From: Talinum fruticosum
Taxonomy: Eukaryota; Streptophyta; Magnoliopsida; Caryophyllales; Talinaceae
Direction: 5' to 3'
NCBI GenBank assembly: GCA_021018815.1
Contig: JAITYX010000045.1
Coordinates: forward strand, 2,170,001-2,234,000
Length of the DNA: 64,000 nucleotides
In this document: piece after piece, positions 36,597 to 47,999 of the stretch
Numbering within the stretch: the first letter of the stretch is position 1
Layout: every line of letters begins with the position of its first letter
Notes under the pieces: model-generated
Databases searched by the model: none
What the model was told of the DNA's origin: nothing
What the model saw: the letters and a program-made list of their open reading frames with translations, nothing else
Program-made: the position numbers and the translations under genes

Positions 36597-36601
36597 GATG
36601 T

Positions 36602-38360
36602 TATCTCCAAATGTGACCTTTCCTCCTTTCATCTTCTATAGTTCGATAAGAGTCTTGGGTCTACCTACCAATAATCTCTCTTTTCCGAGTTGCCTACAAA
36701 AATAAAGACAAACTAACCCTTCTCACTTTCTCTTATAGATGTTCTTATTGTGGTCATTCTTTAAGGAATAGCACTTTTGGGAACTCATATTTGAATAATT
36801 TTAGACTTGGTTTAATTCCGAGTCTTCTTCTTAGGAAATTGAGTCCGATTCTTCTTCTTTTAAAATCCTTTCTTCTTATAAATAGGTTGTGGATAATTTT
36901 TCTTAAAAGCTGGTCCAGGCTCAATCCCTTTCCTTTTTGAATGAATAGAACCATGCTAGCCTTTCTAAAATTAATTTTTCTTGAATCAATTTTGAAAAGA
37001 TTGTGTAGGAGTTGTCCTCCTGTTCAGCATTATAGCCAAGACCTTCTTTTTGAAATGAAACACACCGAGAACACTGGAAGTAAGTCGAGGTTTTTCTTAC
37101 CTTAAGTGAGTTTTAAAACCGACTCTCGAGACATAGTGAGCTTCTATTTCAGTTACTCATTCCTTGTTGTAAGGCACTCGACTCGGTCTCATTATCTTGA
37201 GAACTAATCTTTACTACCTTCGATTAAGTCTTAATTTTTCCAAATGCTTTTGTAAAGATCTGTTCTCGGACTTAAGAGACTCCATTTTCTCTTTAAAGGT
37301 AGAAGAATAAGAATTGGACTTTTCCTCGTATGTAAAAATGTATCTAGCCAAATCATGCTTAGAGAACTTCATAAAGTAGTGGATTACCTCCTAAGAATCA
37401 GTTTCCTTAGTGCCTAATGCTTCACATTCTAACTCGGATCCAGCTTTGAGTATGTCGAGTCGTGAGACACTCTTATTCATCATCTATGTCATTATCTTCT
37501 TCGACTCATCGTCACTCCATGTGGCTATCATTGCCTTTTTCTTCTTTCGGTCCTTTCTTCTTTTTAGATATTCCTTGACTACATGCTCCTTGCTTCCACA
37601 CTCAAAAAATCCAGAGTTTTTAGTTAAAGCCAAATTTGAAGGGGATGAGAATTTACCTTTCTTTTCCTTCTTGAAGGCTTATTGCTTTGGCTTCTTCTTC
37701 CACTTTCTGCATTTCATCCTCTTTTTCAATCCTCTAGCTAGAAGTGGCATGGGGTATTCCTTAGAATCGATGAGCTCGAGACTTGGACATGGTTCCTCCA
37801 AGGATTTAAGAGTAATGTTTCGTTTGGTGCTGACCTTAGATTCTTCTTTCTCTTATTTGGAAGACTCCTCATAATCTTTTTGACTATCTCCTCATGGGAC
37901 ATCTTCCTTCCAAGGGATTTGAGATTATAAACAATCTTAGTGAAGTGAATGTACATCTACATTGTGTTCTCATCAGCCTCCATCTTGAACATTTCGTACT
38001 TGTAGAGGTACCGACTTATATTTGCCTACGTCACTTAACTTGTACCTTTATAAGTGGTAACAAGAGTGTCCCACACTTCCTTGGCAGTATCACAAGCAGA
38101 TACTCTATTGTATTTTACGGCATCAATGGCGTACATCATAATGGTCATAGCCTTGAACTTCTTTCTATGCTTCTCATTCTTTTTAGGAGTGAATTCGACT
38201 TTACTTCGGCTATCGATCGAGTACCTTCTATCTTTGTAGGAATGTAATTCCAACTACAGATAATTTCCAAGACTTCATCGTCATAGTCTTAAATGAAGCA
38301 TTCAGTAATCTTTTTCCATTGGGCGAAGTTGGATCCTTTAAACTTTGGTGGCACTGATGA
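36602..38360 (-). pseudogene. Copia gag and protease of element F
   Basis: Gag begins near 38360 with GSNFAQWKKI and continues with a UBN2-type core: KAMTIMMYAIDA, AKEVWDTLVTTYKGTS (38090-38035), then a segment around 37930-37890 with KSLGRKMSHEEIVKK. The zinc knuckle near 37600 reads FECGSKEHVVKEY, so one ligand cysteine has become tyrosine. Lys-rich linkers follow. The protease part near 36650-36602 ends in KMKGGKVTFGD; the catalytic DSG is not readable. It is interrupted by the 890-bp solo LTR. Many stops are present. Confidence 0.75.
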
Positions 38361-38443
38361 AAGTCTTCCTTTATCGAACTCTCCAGTGGTTAAGAGTCGT
38401 ATGATCTTTAGACCTTAGATTGTTAGATCCTTTTAAAAATCTA

Positions 38444-38456
38444 GGCTCTGATACCA
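38444..38456 (-). other. tRNA-Met primer-binding site of element F
   Basis: TGGTATCAGAGCC on the minus strand, two bases after the LTR end CTTCA. This is the classic initiator tRNA-Met primer site of plant Copia elements. Confidence 0.9.
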
Positions 38457-38458
38457 AT

Positions 38459-39852
38459 TGAAGATTTCAGCTCTCTGAGAGTCTAAATCACCATAGAGGA
38501 GGTGAATAGAGGTGTAAAGGAAATTTTGTGGAAATAATGAAGTTTAATGCACACGTTAGAACTCCAAAATATGTGTTGAGTCTAGATTAGACTCGAAAGG
38601 ATAAGAATAAGATATTTTATGTGGAAACCCTCTAGGGTAGAAAACCATGACCAATATCAATCTAGATACTAAGCAAATCCACTATTTTGAATCAGAAAAA
38701 TATAAGGACTCGACTCTCTAAATTGCTCCCTTTGACAATTCAATATAAGTTTTTCGAAGCACCAAACTAAGTTACTCTTTATAGCTAGGTGCAACTGAGC
38801 TAAGTTAACCCCTACAACTCTGTCAAAGGAATTAACTGAAGAATTGAGTAAGTAAGAATGGAATGGATTACAAGACTTCTTGTTTCAACTCGAAGTAGAG
38901 AAAAACTAAGTACATAATTGAAAGGTAGAAAGATTAACTATATGAGTTGAGCATTGAGTTCCAACAATCTTCTAAATTTTGTGAAGTGGCTTCTATTTGT
39001 AATCAATAAGGCAAACAACCATTGTGTCTTAGTCTTGATTGGGAAGCTTCACTAGCCGTTGTAACGGATAGTCTAAGTCCCAATGAAATAGAAGCTGTTG
39101 TGAAGATAGACATTGTGCATCGGTCTTTGGCTCCAAAACTAATCTAACCCCTTGTTAAGACTGAAGACTGGGGTGGAAACAGCTGTTAGACTCAAAGTTG
39201 AAGTTTACCATAAATGGAACCACGACATGGTGTTTTAATCATTACGAAAATGTGGCTTTTACGTACTGCTAGCTTTTAACGATAAGAGGCCGAGTTGTTT
39301 TTGCTTTTAAAATTTATATCAAACAACTTTTATCAACCTGTAAAAACAAATGAAAGTGGTACTCAAAGTATAAAAATACTTTGGTCCAAGATTAGTCAGG
39401 ATATAAATTAATTCAAATAATTAAACACTTAAATATCCTTAAACTAATTAAATGAAACTTTTTAAGTCTAATTTCAATACGTATCTAATTCAATTTGTGT
39501 CTATATTTAGATGACAAAAGAGTTAAAGAAATATATAGACACAATTCATAATTTGTCATAAAATAATTTGTTAAAATAAATTTGGCTTAAGTTAGAATTA
39601 ACGCAGTAATTTCTAATTTCACTTTTGAAATGAGATAGTTGAAGTAACGAGTTGAAATTATGAAATTTTTTAGGCAAGATGTCTGTCTGAGTTAAATTTG
39701 AGTAGGTCGAAACCCAAAATTAAGTGTTCACTTAAGCATAACTTTCTAAGTGGTTAGACAGAGATGAAAATTTAAAGATAATCTTTCTAAAGTGTGAGAA
39801 TGACTTGAATTAAAAAACTATTAAGAGAGATAGATTCATACCTAAGTCTTTA
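38459..39852 (-). repeat. 5' LTR of element F, 1394 bp
   Basis: On the minus strand it starts TAAAGACTTAGG (decayed TGAAGA) and ends ATCTTCA next to the primer site. It matches the LTR of C1 and the 3' LTR of F in order and content, giving the boundaries. Confidence 0.85.
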
Positions 39853-40255
39853 AATGACTCATGATTTCTTTGTTTATGAAACAAGCTATAATGTTACATT
39901 AATTGCATTTCATAAAGATGAATGTAAGTAGATGAAATTTTTGATTATTTTTCTAGTGGTCTAGCAACTTTTTCCTCATAGTAAGACACCATGAATCTTC
40001 TCTATAAATGAGTCATATAGATAAACTAATAAATATTTTCACATCATTTTTACTTCCTTAATATTTGTAAGAAGTCAAAGATGATAGTCATTCAAAGATG
40101 ATAGTCATTTAGAAATAGAGGGGTAATTGTTTTTGTTATTTGTATATCTTCAGCTACAACCGATACCAAAGATTCTCTAACTATATTCTATGTTAAGACA
40201 ATCGATATGGTGATTGGCCCGATCAATAAAATGGGTCAATATTTCGATTGGTCGA
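39853..40255. other. AT-rich flank of element F
   Basis: No gene or repeat family was recognised. The direct words AAAGATGATAGTCATT occur twice at 40077-40110. Confidence 0.4.
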
Positions 40256-40915
<660 letters not shown>

Positions 40916-41602
40916 ATCATTTGTGTGTAAAAGTAAAAAAATATATCCAATTTAGCCCATGTTTATGAACAAAAAATATATGGACCTAGCCTAGCCCATC
41001 CGGATTTCAACTCATAAAATAGGGAGTTTAAACTCTTGACCTAAGAAAAATCCTAGCCAACCACCTCTCCCCCTTCAATTGTCTGTAGCTTCGCCTACTC
41101 GCTATGTTAAAAGAATCGGACTCGGACTGGACCGGCTAGCTCATCCGAGACTTGGACATTAGTGCGGTGCGAATTCACCCATCAGCCCGTTTAACAAAAT
41201 AACCAGGTCAACAACGATTCAACCAGGCGATTTCTATGATTGAAATGGTGGTTCAATCGAATAAGTCCAAGAAAAAGATAAAACCCCAACTTGCAACTTA
41301 ATGGCAGCGAGTTGGACCGACAGCCACTCCTGTGGCTCCTTATGTGTTACTTCCTTCGATTAATTATCGCGATAGCCGATCCTAGCATTCCTTGCTAGTG
41401 GTAGACAATCGACGGATGCTTCTTTCAGTTCCTTCCCGCTGGTGTTTATCTCTCCCCTCCATCTCTCTTCACTTGGAATTGAAAGCTTGCTTGGTATTGC
41501 CTTTGCTCTTCGTTTCTCTCTCCCCAATACTACTAATGAAATTCAACGTTGAAACAACGCACAACATTTTAGAGGCAAGTTTTTCAGCTTTTTCCTTTCT
41601 AA
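40916..41602. other. Flank of element G
   Basis: No gene recognised. Near 41120-41250 the text is rich in CGGACTCGGACTGGACCGG-like words, similar in style to the unit in the compound repeat. A C/T-rich tract follows at 41430-41530. Confidence 0.35.
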
Positions 41603-43029
41603 TGTGTGGCAATAAGGAAGCACCACTCAATGAACCGATTGTCGAGGACAAGATGTATAGGTGTGAGTTAGGCGCGAAAGCTAGTGTTGGACAACATTAC
41701 CGAGAAGCTGGCAAGGACACTAATACTAGGCATTGGACTATGAGAGCAAACTGGACGTTGGATAAAACAAGCGAGAGATAGATCCAGGCATTGGGCTACG
41801 CGCTAACAGGTGATGGCCGGCTAGTAGCGAAGGCTATGGGTGTGGAAGCGCTAGGTGAAGACAAGGCCATGCGCTGGACAAGCATGCTAGGTGCGGACGC
41901 CGGCGAGAATGGGTGGGGGTGAGCACTAGCGAGGGCAGTGAAGACAATTTAGATAGTAATGACGTTGGACGATTAACTTACAACGGTAAACGCTACCGAG
42001 TGATTATCTCAAGCGTAAACTGGTGGAAGCAAGGAAATGATACGAATAAGTGAAAGACTAAATACCACAACTCAACTTAGGACTAAGTTAAAGCTACCAC
42101 TCAACTAAGACAAACACCTTCAACTACTTAGAGACCTCAAACACCAATTGATTGATTAATGTTTTTCATTCTACAAATAATTCAACTAAGACGATTAATG
42201 TTTGGAAAGCTCAAAGTTTACTTCACAATTTAGAAAAAACTCGACTTACAAAAGAGGGACAAGGCCTTTTATATGGCCAAGCTCCTAAACAAGCTTAAAA
42301 TAAATAAAGCACACTTTAGTTAAGTTAATAAAATACATTAAGCAATCAAAGTAGCAAGTCTGCTCGAAAAAGGTCTAATAATTGCAAAACTCGTAGTAAA
42401 CTCCAACAGAGATAGGCTACTTTTTGGTCGCTCCAAGGAGGAAGGTGGGTGCTTGCTTTGAGACGCTAATAACTTCCCTTTCTCTAAGGAAACCCCCAAG
42501 GATAGGTAAACTGCTTCTGTGGTAACTAACTAGTCAACCTTAACCCAAAGATTTGCACACGGGACGAGTAACACAAACCACAAGTTGTTGGCCGAAATCC
42601 AATTTTCATCCATTTTTGTACCTCCTTTGCCAAGTAGTAAAAACCTCAAAAATGATCACACTAAATATTAGGATTGTTCTTCAGGATGTTAACTTTAATT
42701 CCCAATTAAGAAAAAGACCCAAAAATAATAAGGTTAATTAGCTAAATCAATCCATTTAACAAAACCGTACAAGCTAAAGCTTAATCCACATTAGGTGCAT
42801 TTAAGGCATGATCAATCAAAATCCTTAACCAATTTAGCTTAACCAATTTTTAGGCATTAAAACATACTAAGGAATACTTCCATGTATGTCATGCCCTAAA
42901 CTTCATTCAGGAATTAATCCAAACAGATCGATCTAAAAATAGCGTAATTTTCAGTGCTAAAAGCGTAACTAAGGCTGCAAATTTTGAGTTGTCCCCTTCT
43001 TACCACTTAGACATGCTCTTTTTATGACA
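41603..43029 (-). repeat. 3' LTR of element G
   Basis: On the minus strand it starts TGTCATAAAAAG and ends CCACACA. It matches 45257-46714 along its length, including the GGAGGAAGGTG and TTTTATATGGCCAAGCTCC words. Similarity ends abruptly at both borders, which defines them. Confidence 0.85.
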
Positions 43030-43930
43030 TGGGATCCTCTCAATGAATCAAAATCCCCTTATCTAATAGGATTTCCCTCAAATCTTAAAGCTTGAAATTT
43101 GCACTCTTTCACCTTCGTTGGCTAATTGGACTAAACAAAAGGACCAAATTAAACTGAACATAACTTCTAGCTCATAGTGGTGTTTGAAACAAAATGGATA
43201 TGCATAGAAATCTTGAGGAATTAGCTTTCTGTACATATATTGAAGGCTTGAAAACTCCCTGTGGATCAAAAGATATGACGCAAACAATCAGCATTAGTCA
43301 AACTTGTTGGAGAAACTACCGATCTTGATGACTCGTTCAATAAATGAATTTCTCCTATGAAACGTAAAATTCCCATAATCACCTCAGCTAGAAGACATCT
43401 TGAAGGACTCCCCTATGAAATTTTGTGACCAATGTCCTTCGTGTGTGAGACTGATTGCTTATGCAACCAGCCCCTTGTAGCGCCAAGGAGGAGCTGCTCT
43501 TCCTAGCGCTTGCAAGTGATATGTGAAAGCTTTGAGCCCAACTCGATCGTGTTTTAGATGGATTTCTCTAAAAATTATGTCACCAATAAGGCCTACACCT
43601 GGAGCTCCCACCTGTTTAGAACCTCAACCCAAAAACAAAAATTTTATCAAAGTAACAAAAACAAACAGCTCGGATAATAGTTTGGTTGTTGGGTTGGGGC
43701 TATCACTACCTTTCCTTTTCCCTTTGCTAGCGAGGCAGAATAGGTCTTATCCATGCTAATAGGACTCTTTTCCTATGTTTTACTCAACAACAAAGCTCTT
43801 TCCCTCGTGTTTCCCACCCCTAGCTGAAAGTTTTGGGCTTAGATGGAATTAGGATTTAAAGGAATCAATGTGTAACATTTGTCATTCAATTTGAGGGAGT
43901 AAGTGTTGTCCCTTCCACTGATGAACTACC
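43030..43930 (-). other. Non-coding part of element G before its 3' LTR
   Basis: This stretch takes the place of RT, RNase H and integrase. I see no domain in it and no clear polypurine tract. Confidence 0.5.
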
Positions 43931-45240
43931 CCTCTATCATACTATCACGGTCTTCCCAACATCAAGTGACAAGCATCCATGGGCAAAACATCACACATAA
44001 CTTGATCCACTAAATTACCAATAGAAAAAGCTATGTGGGCTTGCCTATTGAGATTTACCTCATTCCCCTTGTTTAACCATTTCAATGTGTAGGGCTTGGG
44101 GTATTGGGTAGTAGGCATATTGAGCTTGTCAATCATATACTTAGAAGCCATGTTTGTGTAACTACCACTCGCCAACAATGAAATTGCATATCTTGTCCTT
44201 GATATTGCACCATGAATGAAAAATGGCTTCCCTTTGGTTATCTACACTTGAAATTTCAGCAGCATGAAGAACTCTTTGCAAAGTCAAGACCACTCTATAA
44301 ATTGGCACTAAGGAGTTAATTGGCTCCTTTTTCGCCCCATATTCCTTTGCTCCAAGAGGGTAATGATCAACCTTGTTGGTGGCTAAGGGTTGCACATTTG
44401 TACACTTGGTTTGATAATGTCCATATTCATGGCACTTGAAGCATTTTCAACTTGCCAATTTTGCTAAGGGATCACATACAATACCTCTTCCCTTCCTTAG
44501 ATCGACGTTGGGGCTGCCTTGGTCTTGGCGATAGAAAGTGATGTTGTTGGCGGGCCAGAATTTGAGCTAGAATAAGATGTTCTAGCTTTGCAATAAGGGT
44601 ATCGCCTAAAGGAAATTGGAAGAAACCTCCTATTCGTCTTAAGCTTAGACCAAGTGTTGATCTTAGGATTATGTTGTTTAGCTCATTGCTTCTTGAGCTT
44701 TTTATACCATAAGGAGGCATACCTGCATAAGTTTAGCACAACTACCTTGAAACATTTCTCGTCGGTGTAGGCTTTGACGTTAAAAATTCACTCCATAGCT
44801 TGTACTCAATCTATGTAAACATTTTTGGTTTGAGTTTCCCTCAAACGTTGGAGGCTCAATCTCTATGGGGTACCTCTTTGATCCATCTAAGGAAGAAGAA
44901 GAAGAAGCATAAGAAAAAGAGGAAGGATAGCTAGAACTTGAATGACTCGCCAAGAGTCGATCGCTCCACAATTGGCCCCGGGGTTGGAATGGTTTAGTTG
45001 CATTTAGCTGCGTGTGATCTTCCCTATTTCCCTTCAAAAAGTATTGACGTTTGCTTGGAGCTGGAGTATAGTAGCACCCTTAGCCCTGGGGTTGGGATTC
45101 TTTGTGTTTGGCAATTTTATAGTGTCCATGGGTTCTTTGTAGCTAGGATATGTGTTTTGATTTTGGGGATTTTTGTAGCTAGAAAAAGATGGAGCAAATG
45201 CAAAATAACTCACCAAATTAATCACACAACTAGGTTGTGC
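43931..45240 (-). pseudogene. Broken gag-protease of element G
   Basis: Gag: after a Pro/Asn-rich start (45240-45040), a Ser-rich tract and YPIEIEPPTFEGN at about 44870-44830, the usual opening of many plant Ty3/Gypsy gag domains. A canonical CCHC knuckle, CFKCHEYGHYQTKC, lies at about 44450-44400. Protease: the run before the active site (REAIFHSWC, ICNFIV) is in one frame and the rest (ASGSYTNMAS, then LKWLNKGNEV and DACHLMLGRP) in another, so a frameshift splits it at about 44165. The catalytic Asp codon is replaced (reads ASGS where DSGS or DGGS is normal), so the enzyme is dead. Pol ends here. Confidence 0.75.
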
Positions 45241-45256
45241 CTTCATACTAATTTGA

Positions 45257-46714
45257 TGTGTGGCACTAAGGAAACACCACTCAATGAACTGGGTATCGAG
45301 GATAAGACATGTGGGTGTGTGTTACCGCGAAGGCTAGTGCTAGAAAACGCTACCGAGAAGCTGGCAAGGATAGTAGTAATAGGCATTGGACTGGGCGAGA
45401 ACAAACCGAACGCTGCACATGACAAGTAAGAGATGGACTCGGCACGGGGTTGAAACGCTAGCAAGTGATGGCTGGCGAGTAACACAAGGCTATGGGCATG
45501 TAAGCGCTAGGCGAAGACAAGGCCAAGCGCTAGACAAGCACATTCAGCACGGACATTGGCGAGAATGGGTCGGCGTGAGCGCTAGGGAGGTAGCGGAGAC
45601 AATGCGAATAGTAATGACAATGGACGATTAACTTACAACGGTATATGCTAGTGAGCAATTATCTAAAGTGTCAACTAACAGAAGCAAGGAAATGATATGA
45701 ATGACTGAAAGACTGAATACCAACCTCAATTTAGGCTAAGTTAAAGTTAAATAACCACTCAACCAAGAAGAACGCATTCAATTACTTAGAGACCTCAACC
45801 ACTAATAGATTAATTAAAGTTTTCCACTCTAAAAAAAATTCTAACGCATCGAATATCCTAAGAGAATTTGAGGTTTGAAAGCTCAAATCTTACTTCAATA
45901 TTTAGCAAAAACTAAGTTACAAAAGAGGGAGGAGGCCTTTTATATGGCCAAGCTCCTAAACATGCTTAAAATAAATAATTTTCACTTTAGTTAAGCTAAG
46001 TTAATAAAATAGATTAAGCAATCAAATTTAGCTAGTTAGCAAGTTGCTCAGAAAAGGTCCAATCATTGCACAACTTCTAAAAATTTCCACCAGAGGTAGG
46101 CTACTTTTCAGCTGCTTGAAGGAGGAAGGTGAGTGCTTGCTTTGAGACTCCAATAATTTCCATCTTTCTAGGAAAACCCTTAAGGATGGGTAAATTGCTT
46201 CTCCAGTAGCAGACTAGTCAACCTTGATCCAAAAATTAGCACCTGGGATAGAGTAACATAGACCACAAGTTGTTGGTCAGAAATCTAGTTTTAACTCGGG
46301 TTTTGTTGCTCCTTTGCCAAGTAGTAGAAACCTCCAAAATGATCATGATAAATATTGGGATTTTTCTTCAGCCTCTTAAATTTAATTTTCAACTAAAAAA
46401 ACCCAAAAATAATAGGTTAATTAGCTAAATCAACACATTTAACAAAATTGCACAGGCTAGAGCTTAATCTGCATTAGGTGAGCTTAAGACATGATCAGTC
46501 AAAAGCCTTAGCCAATTTACCTAAAATGATTTTTGGGCATTAAAATAGACTCAATAAGGAATCATTCCATGTATGCCATGCCCAAAAATTCATTCAGGAA
46601 TTAATCCAAACAGACAGTCCAAAACAGCGTAATTTTCTGGCCAAAAGCATAAATGAGGCCGAAAATTTTGAGTTGTTCTCTTGTTACTACTTAGGCATGA
46701 ATTTTCTTAGGACA
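45257..46714 (-). repeat. 5' LTR of element G
   Basis: On the minus strand it starts TGTCCTAAG and ends CCACACA, 1458 bp. It differs from its partner by many substitutions and small indels, so insertion is old. Confidence 0.85.
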
Positions 46715-46837
46715 TGAGCTACCTTTTCACGCATTACTTTCTCTATCCCTCTTTTGTCTTATGTTATTCCAGTATTACAATATTTTTATTTCATTTGTTC
46801 TTGTAGCCTCTAATATTTCACATAACACATGGCCAAG

Positions 46838-47690
46838 TGTAAGAACCATGGTCTGTCCCCACGTAGCGACCCGTTGGACCAAATTTTCCCACCAATGTCG
46901 AATCTCTTGATTTATTTTTACTAAGATTCTTTTTGAAAGTTCATTTAGAAAGTGGGGTGTGCTTCTTATTAAGATTATTTATTTTTAGAATATGATTAAA
47001 CAGTTGAAGTAAAAAAGTGATTGGTGATTTTTATTAATCATTTTTATTCTAGAAATTGATTTTTAGAGAAATCTCGGGATTTTACTTCGACGTTAGGAAA
47101 TAGAAAAATAAGAAATTATGTTTTCTGCAAAGCTTCCAGCCAAAAAGTAAAAAATTGTTTGGAGCGTGAGCTATGCCCGATTATTAGCCGACGCCGGCGA
47201 GAGCCAACAATGGATCGATAAGCGAGGACAACTATAGAGTCGTGACTAAGGAATCAATCTTGGTCCTATAGCTCCGGTTGTCAATAAATAACCCAAATTC
47301 TTCCATTTTCAACCTGAAATACGAGAGAAGCAAACGGGAAGAAATAAAAACAAAATAAAAGGGTCTTCGATCGGTTTCACGAAGTAAAAACTAATAAAAA
47401 TAAAGAAACTTTTTTCCAATCTTAGTTGGGAAAACTACTCTTGAAAGAGGTTTTGAAAGAGACTCTAAACCGAGAACCTGGTGCTTGGGGGTGAAAGTAC
47501 AAAATGAAGAGGGGTGCTCTATATTTCGTCCATCAACAGACGACCTTTATTAATCAAAATTATGAGTTTAAAATCATGTTTAACTATCAAGAAAATGACA
47601 TGTGACATACTAAAATTAAGGCAAACAAGGCATACTAAGAAACCGATAAACAGGGAAATAGTAAAGTAGTAAATGACATAAATAAGCAAA
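46838..47690 (-). repeat. 3' part of a second Tat LTR in E
   Basis: It resembles the second half of the LTR at 48000-49962: a GGTCG-CTGTTGATGGACG motif, a CCAACTAAG-TTGG motif and the AAAATTTC-GAAATT area. It ends GGTTCTTACA on the minus strand. The first half is missing at 47690, where it joins a gag fragment. Confidence 0.7.
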
Positions 47691-47999
47691 ACCGTAAAGA
47701 TGACATGGTATGTGTTAGCTGCTACATTCTTTAAGTTCATTGCCCTCGCAAAGCTCCTAACGTGGTGGTGAGGGTTTTCAGTCCCATGGAACTTAATGTC
47801 AAGCATGGTGAATGTTTACGCCATTGACTCGATCTTTTTATCTTGGACCTCAATCTTAGTTTCTATTTTGGCAGGAGATTCTTTGAACAAAGACATTTAT
47901 GGGGATTTGCTTTGATTGCTTTCGGAGGAGGGTTGCGCTTTTACGTGGGCGACGTATTGGCGTTACCAGTAAAAGTGTTAAACGTACTAGTGTGGTACT
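47691..47999 (-). pseudogene. Fragment of Tat gag in E
   Basis: Reading minus from about 47815: FTMLDIKFHGTENPHHH, with VRSFARAMNLKN and TYHVIF following, the N-terminal part of the gag domain seen also in A (MPDIKFKDYENPHHH) and B. It stops at 47699 where LTR sequence begins. Between it and the LTR at 48000 lie about 190 bp of leader. No primer site is recognisable. Confidence 0.7.

Larger units (their letters stand above)
23257..39852 (-). mobile_element. Sirevirus-like Ty1/Copia element F, near full length with three inserts
   Basis: In order on the minus strand: 5' LTR (39852-38459), tRNA-Met primer site, gag, protease, integrase, RT, RNase H (pol stop at 32697), env-like gene, polypurine tract, 3' LTR. 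Three solo LTRs are nested in it, at 35707-36596 (protease), 29882-32670 (after pol) and 23301-26086 (3' LTR). Without them it is about 10.1 kb. The domain order integrase before RT is diagnostic of Ty1/Copia; a long element with an extra gene after pol points to Sireviruses. No clear target duplication is visible at its ends. All genes are broken. Confidence 0.85.
41603..46714 (-). mobile_element. Short LTR element G with gag and protease only
   Basis: Two direct copies of a 1.43-1.46-kb LTR enclose 2.2 kb. The inside encodes gag, a zinc knuckle and an aspartic protease remnant on the minus strand, then non-coding DNA; no RT or integrase is visible. The gag and protease style (EPPTFEG, LKWLNKGNEV, DVLPMDACHLMLGRP) is Ty3/Gypsy. 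No primer site or matching target duplication was found. It could be a deletion product or a non-autonomous family. Confidence 0.8.

Noticed and set aside
41392..41781. 129-codon plus-strand frame across the border of element G
   Set aside because: It runs from flank into the LTR, and the second LTR copy does not keep the frame.
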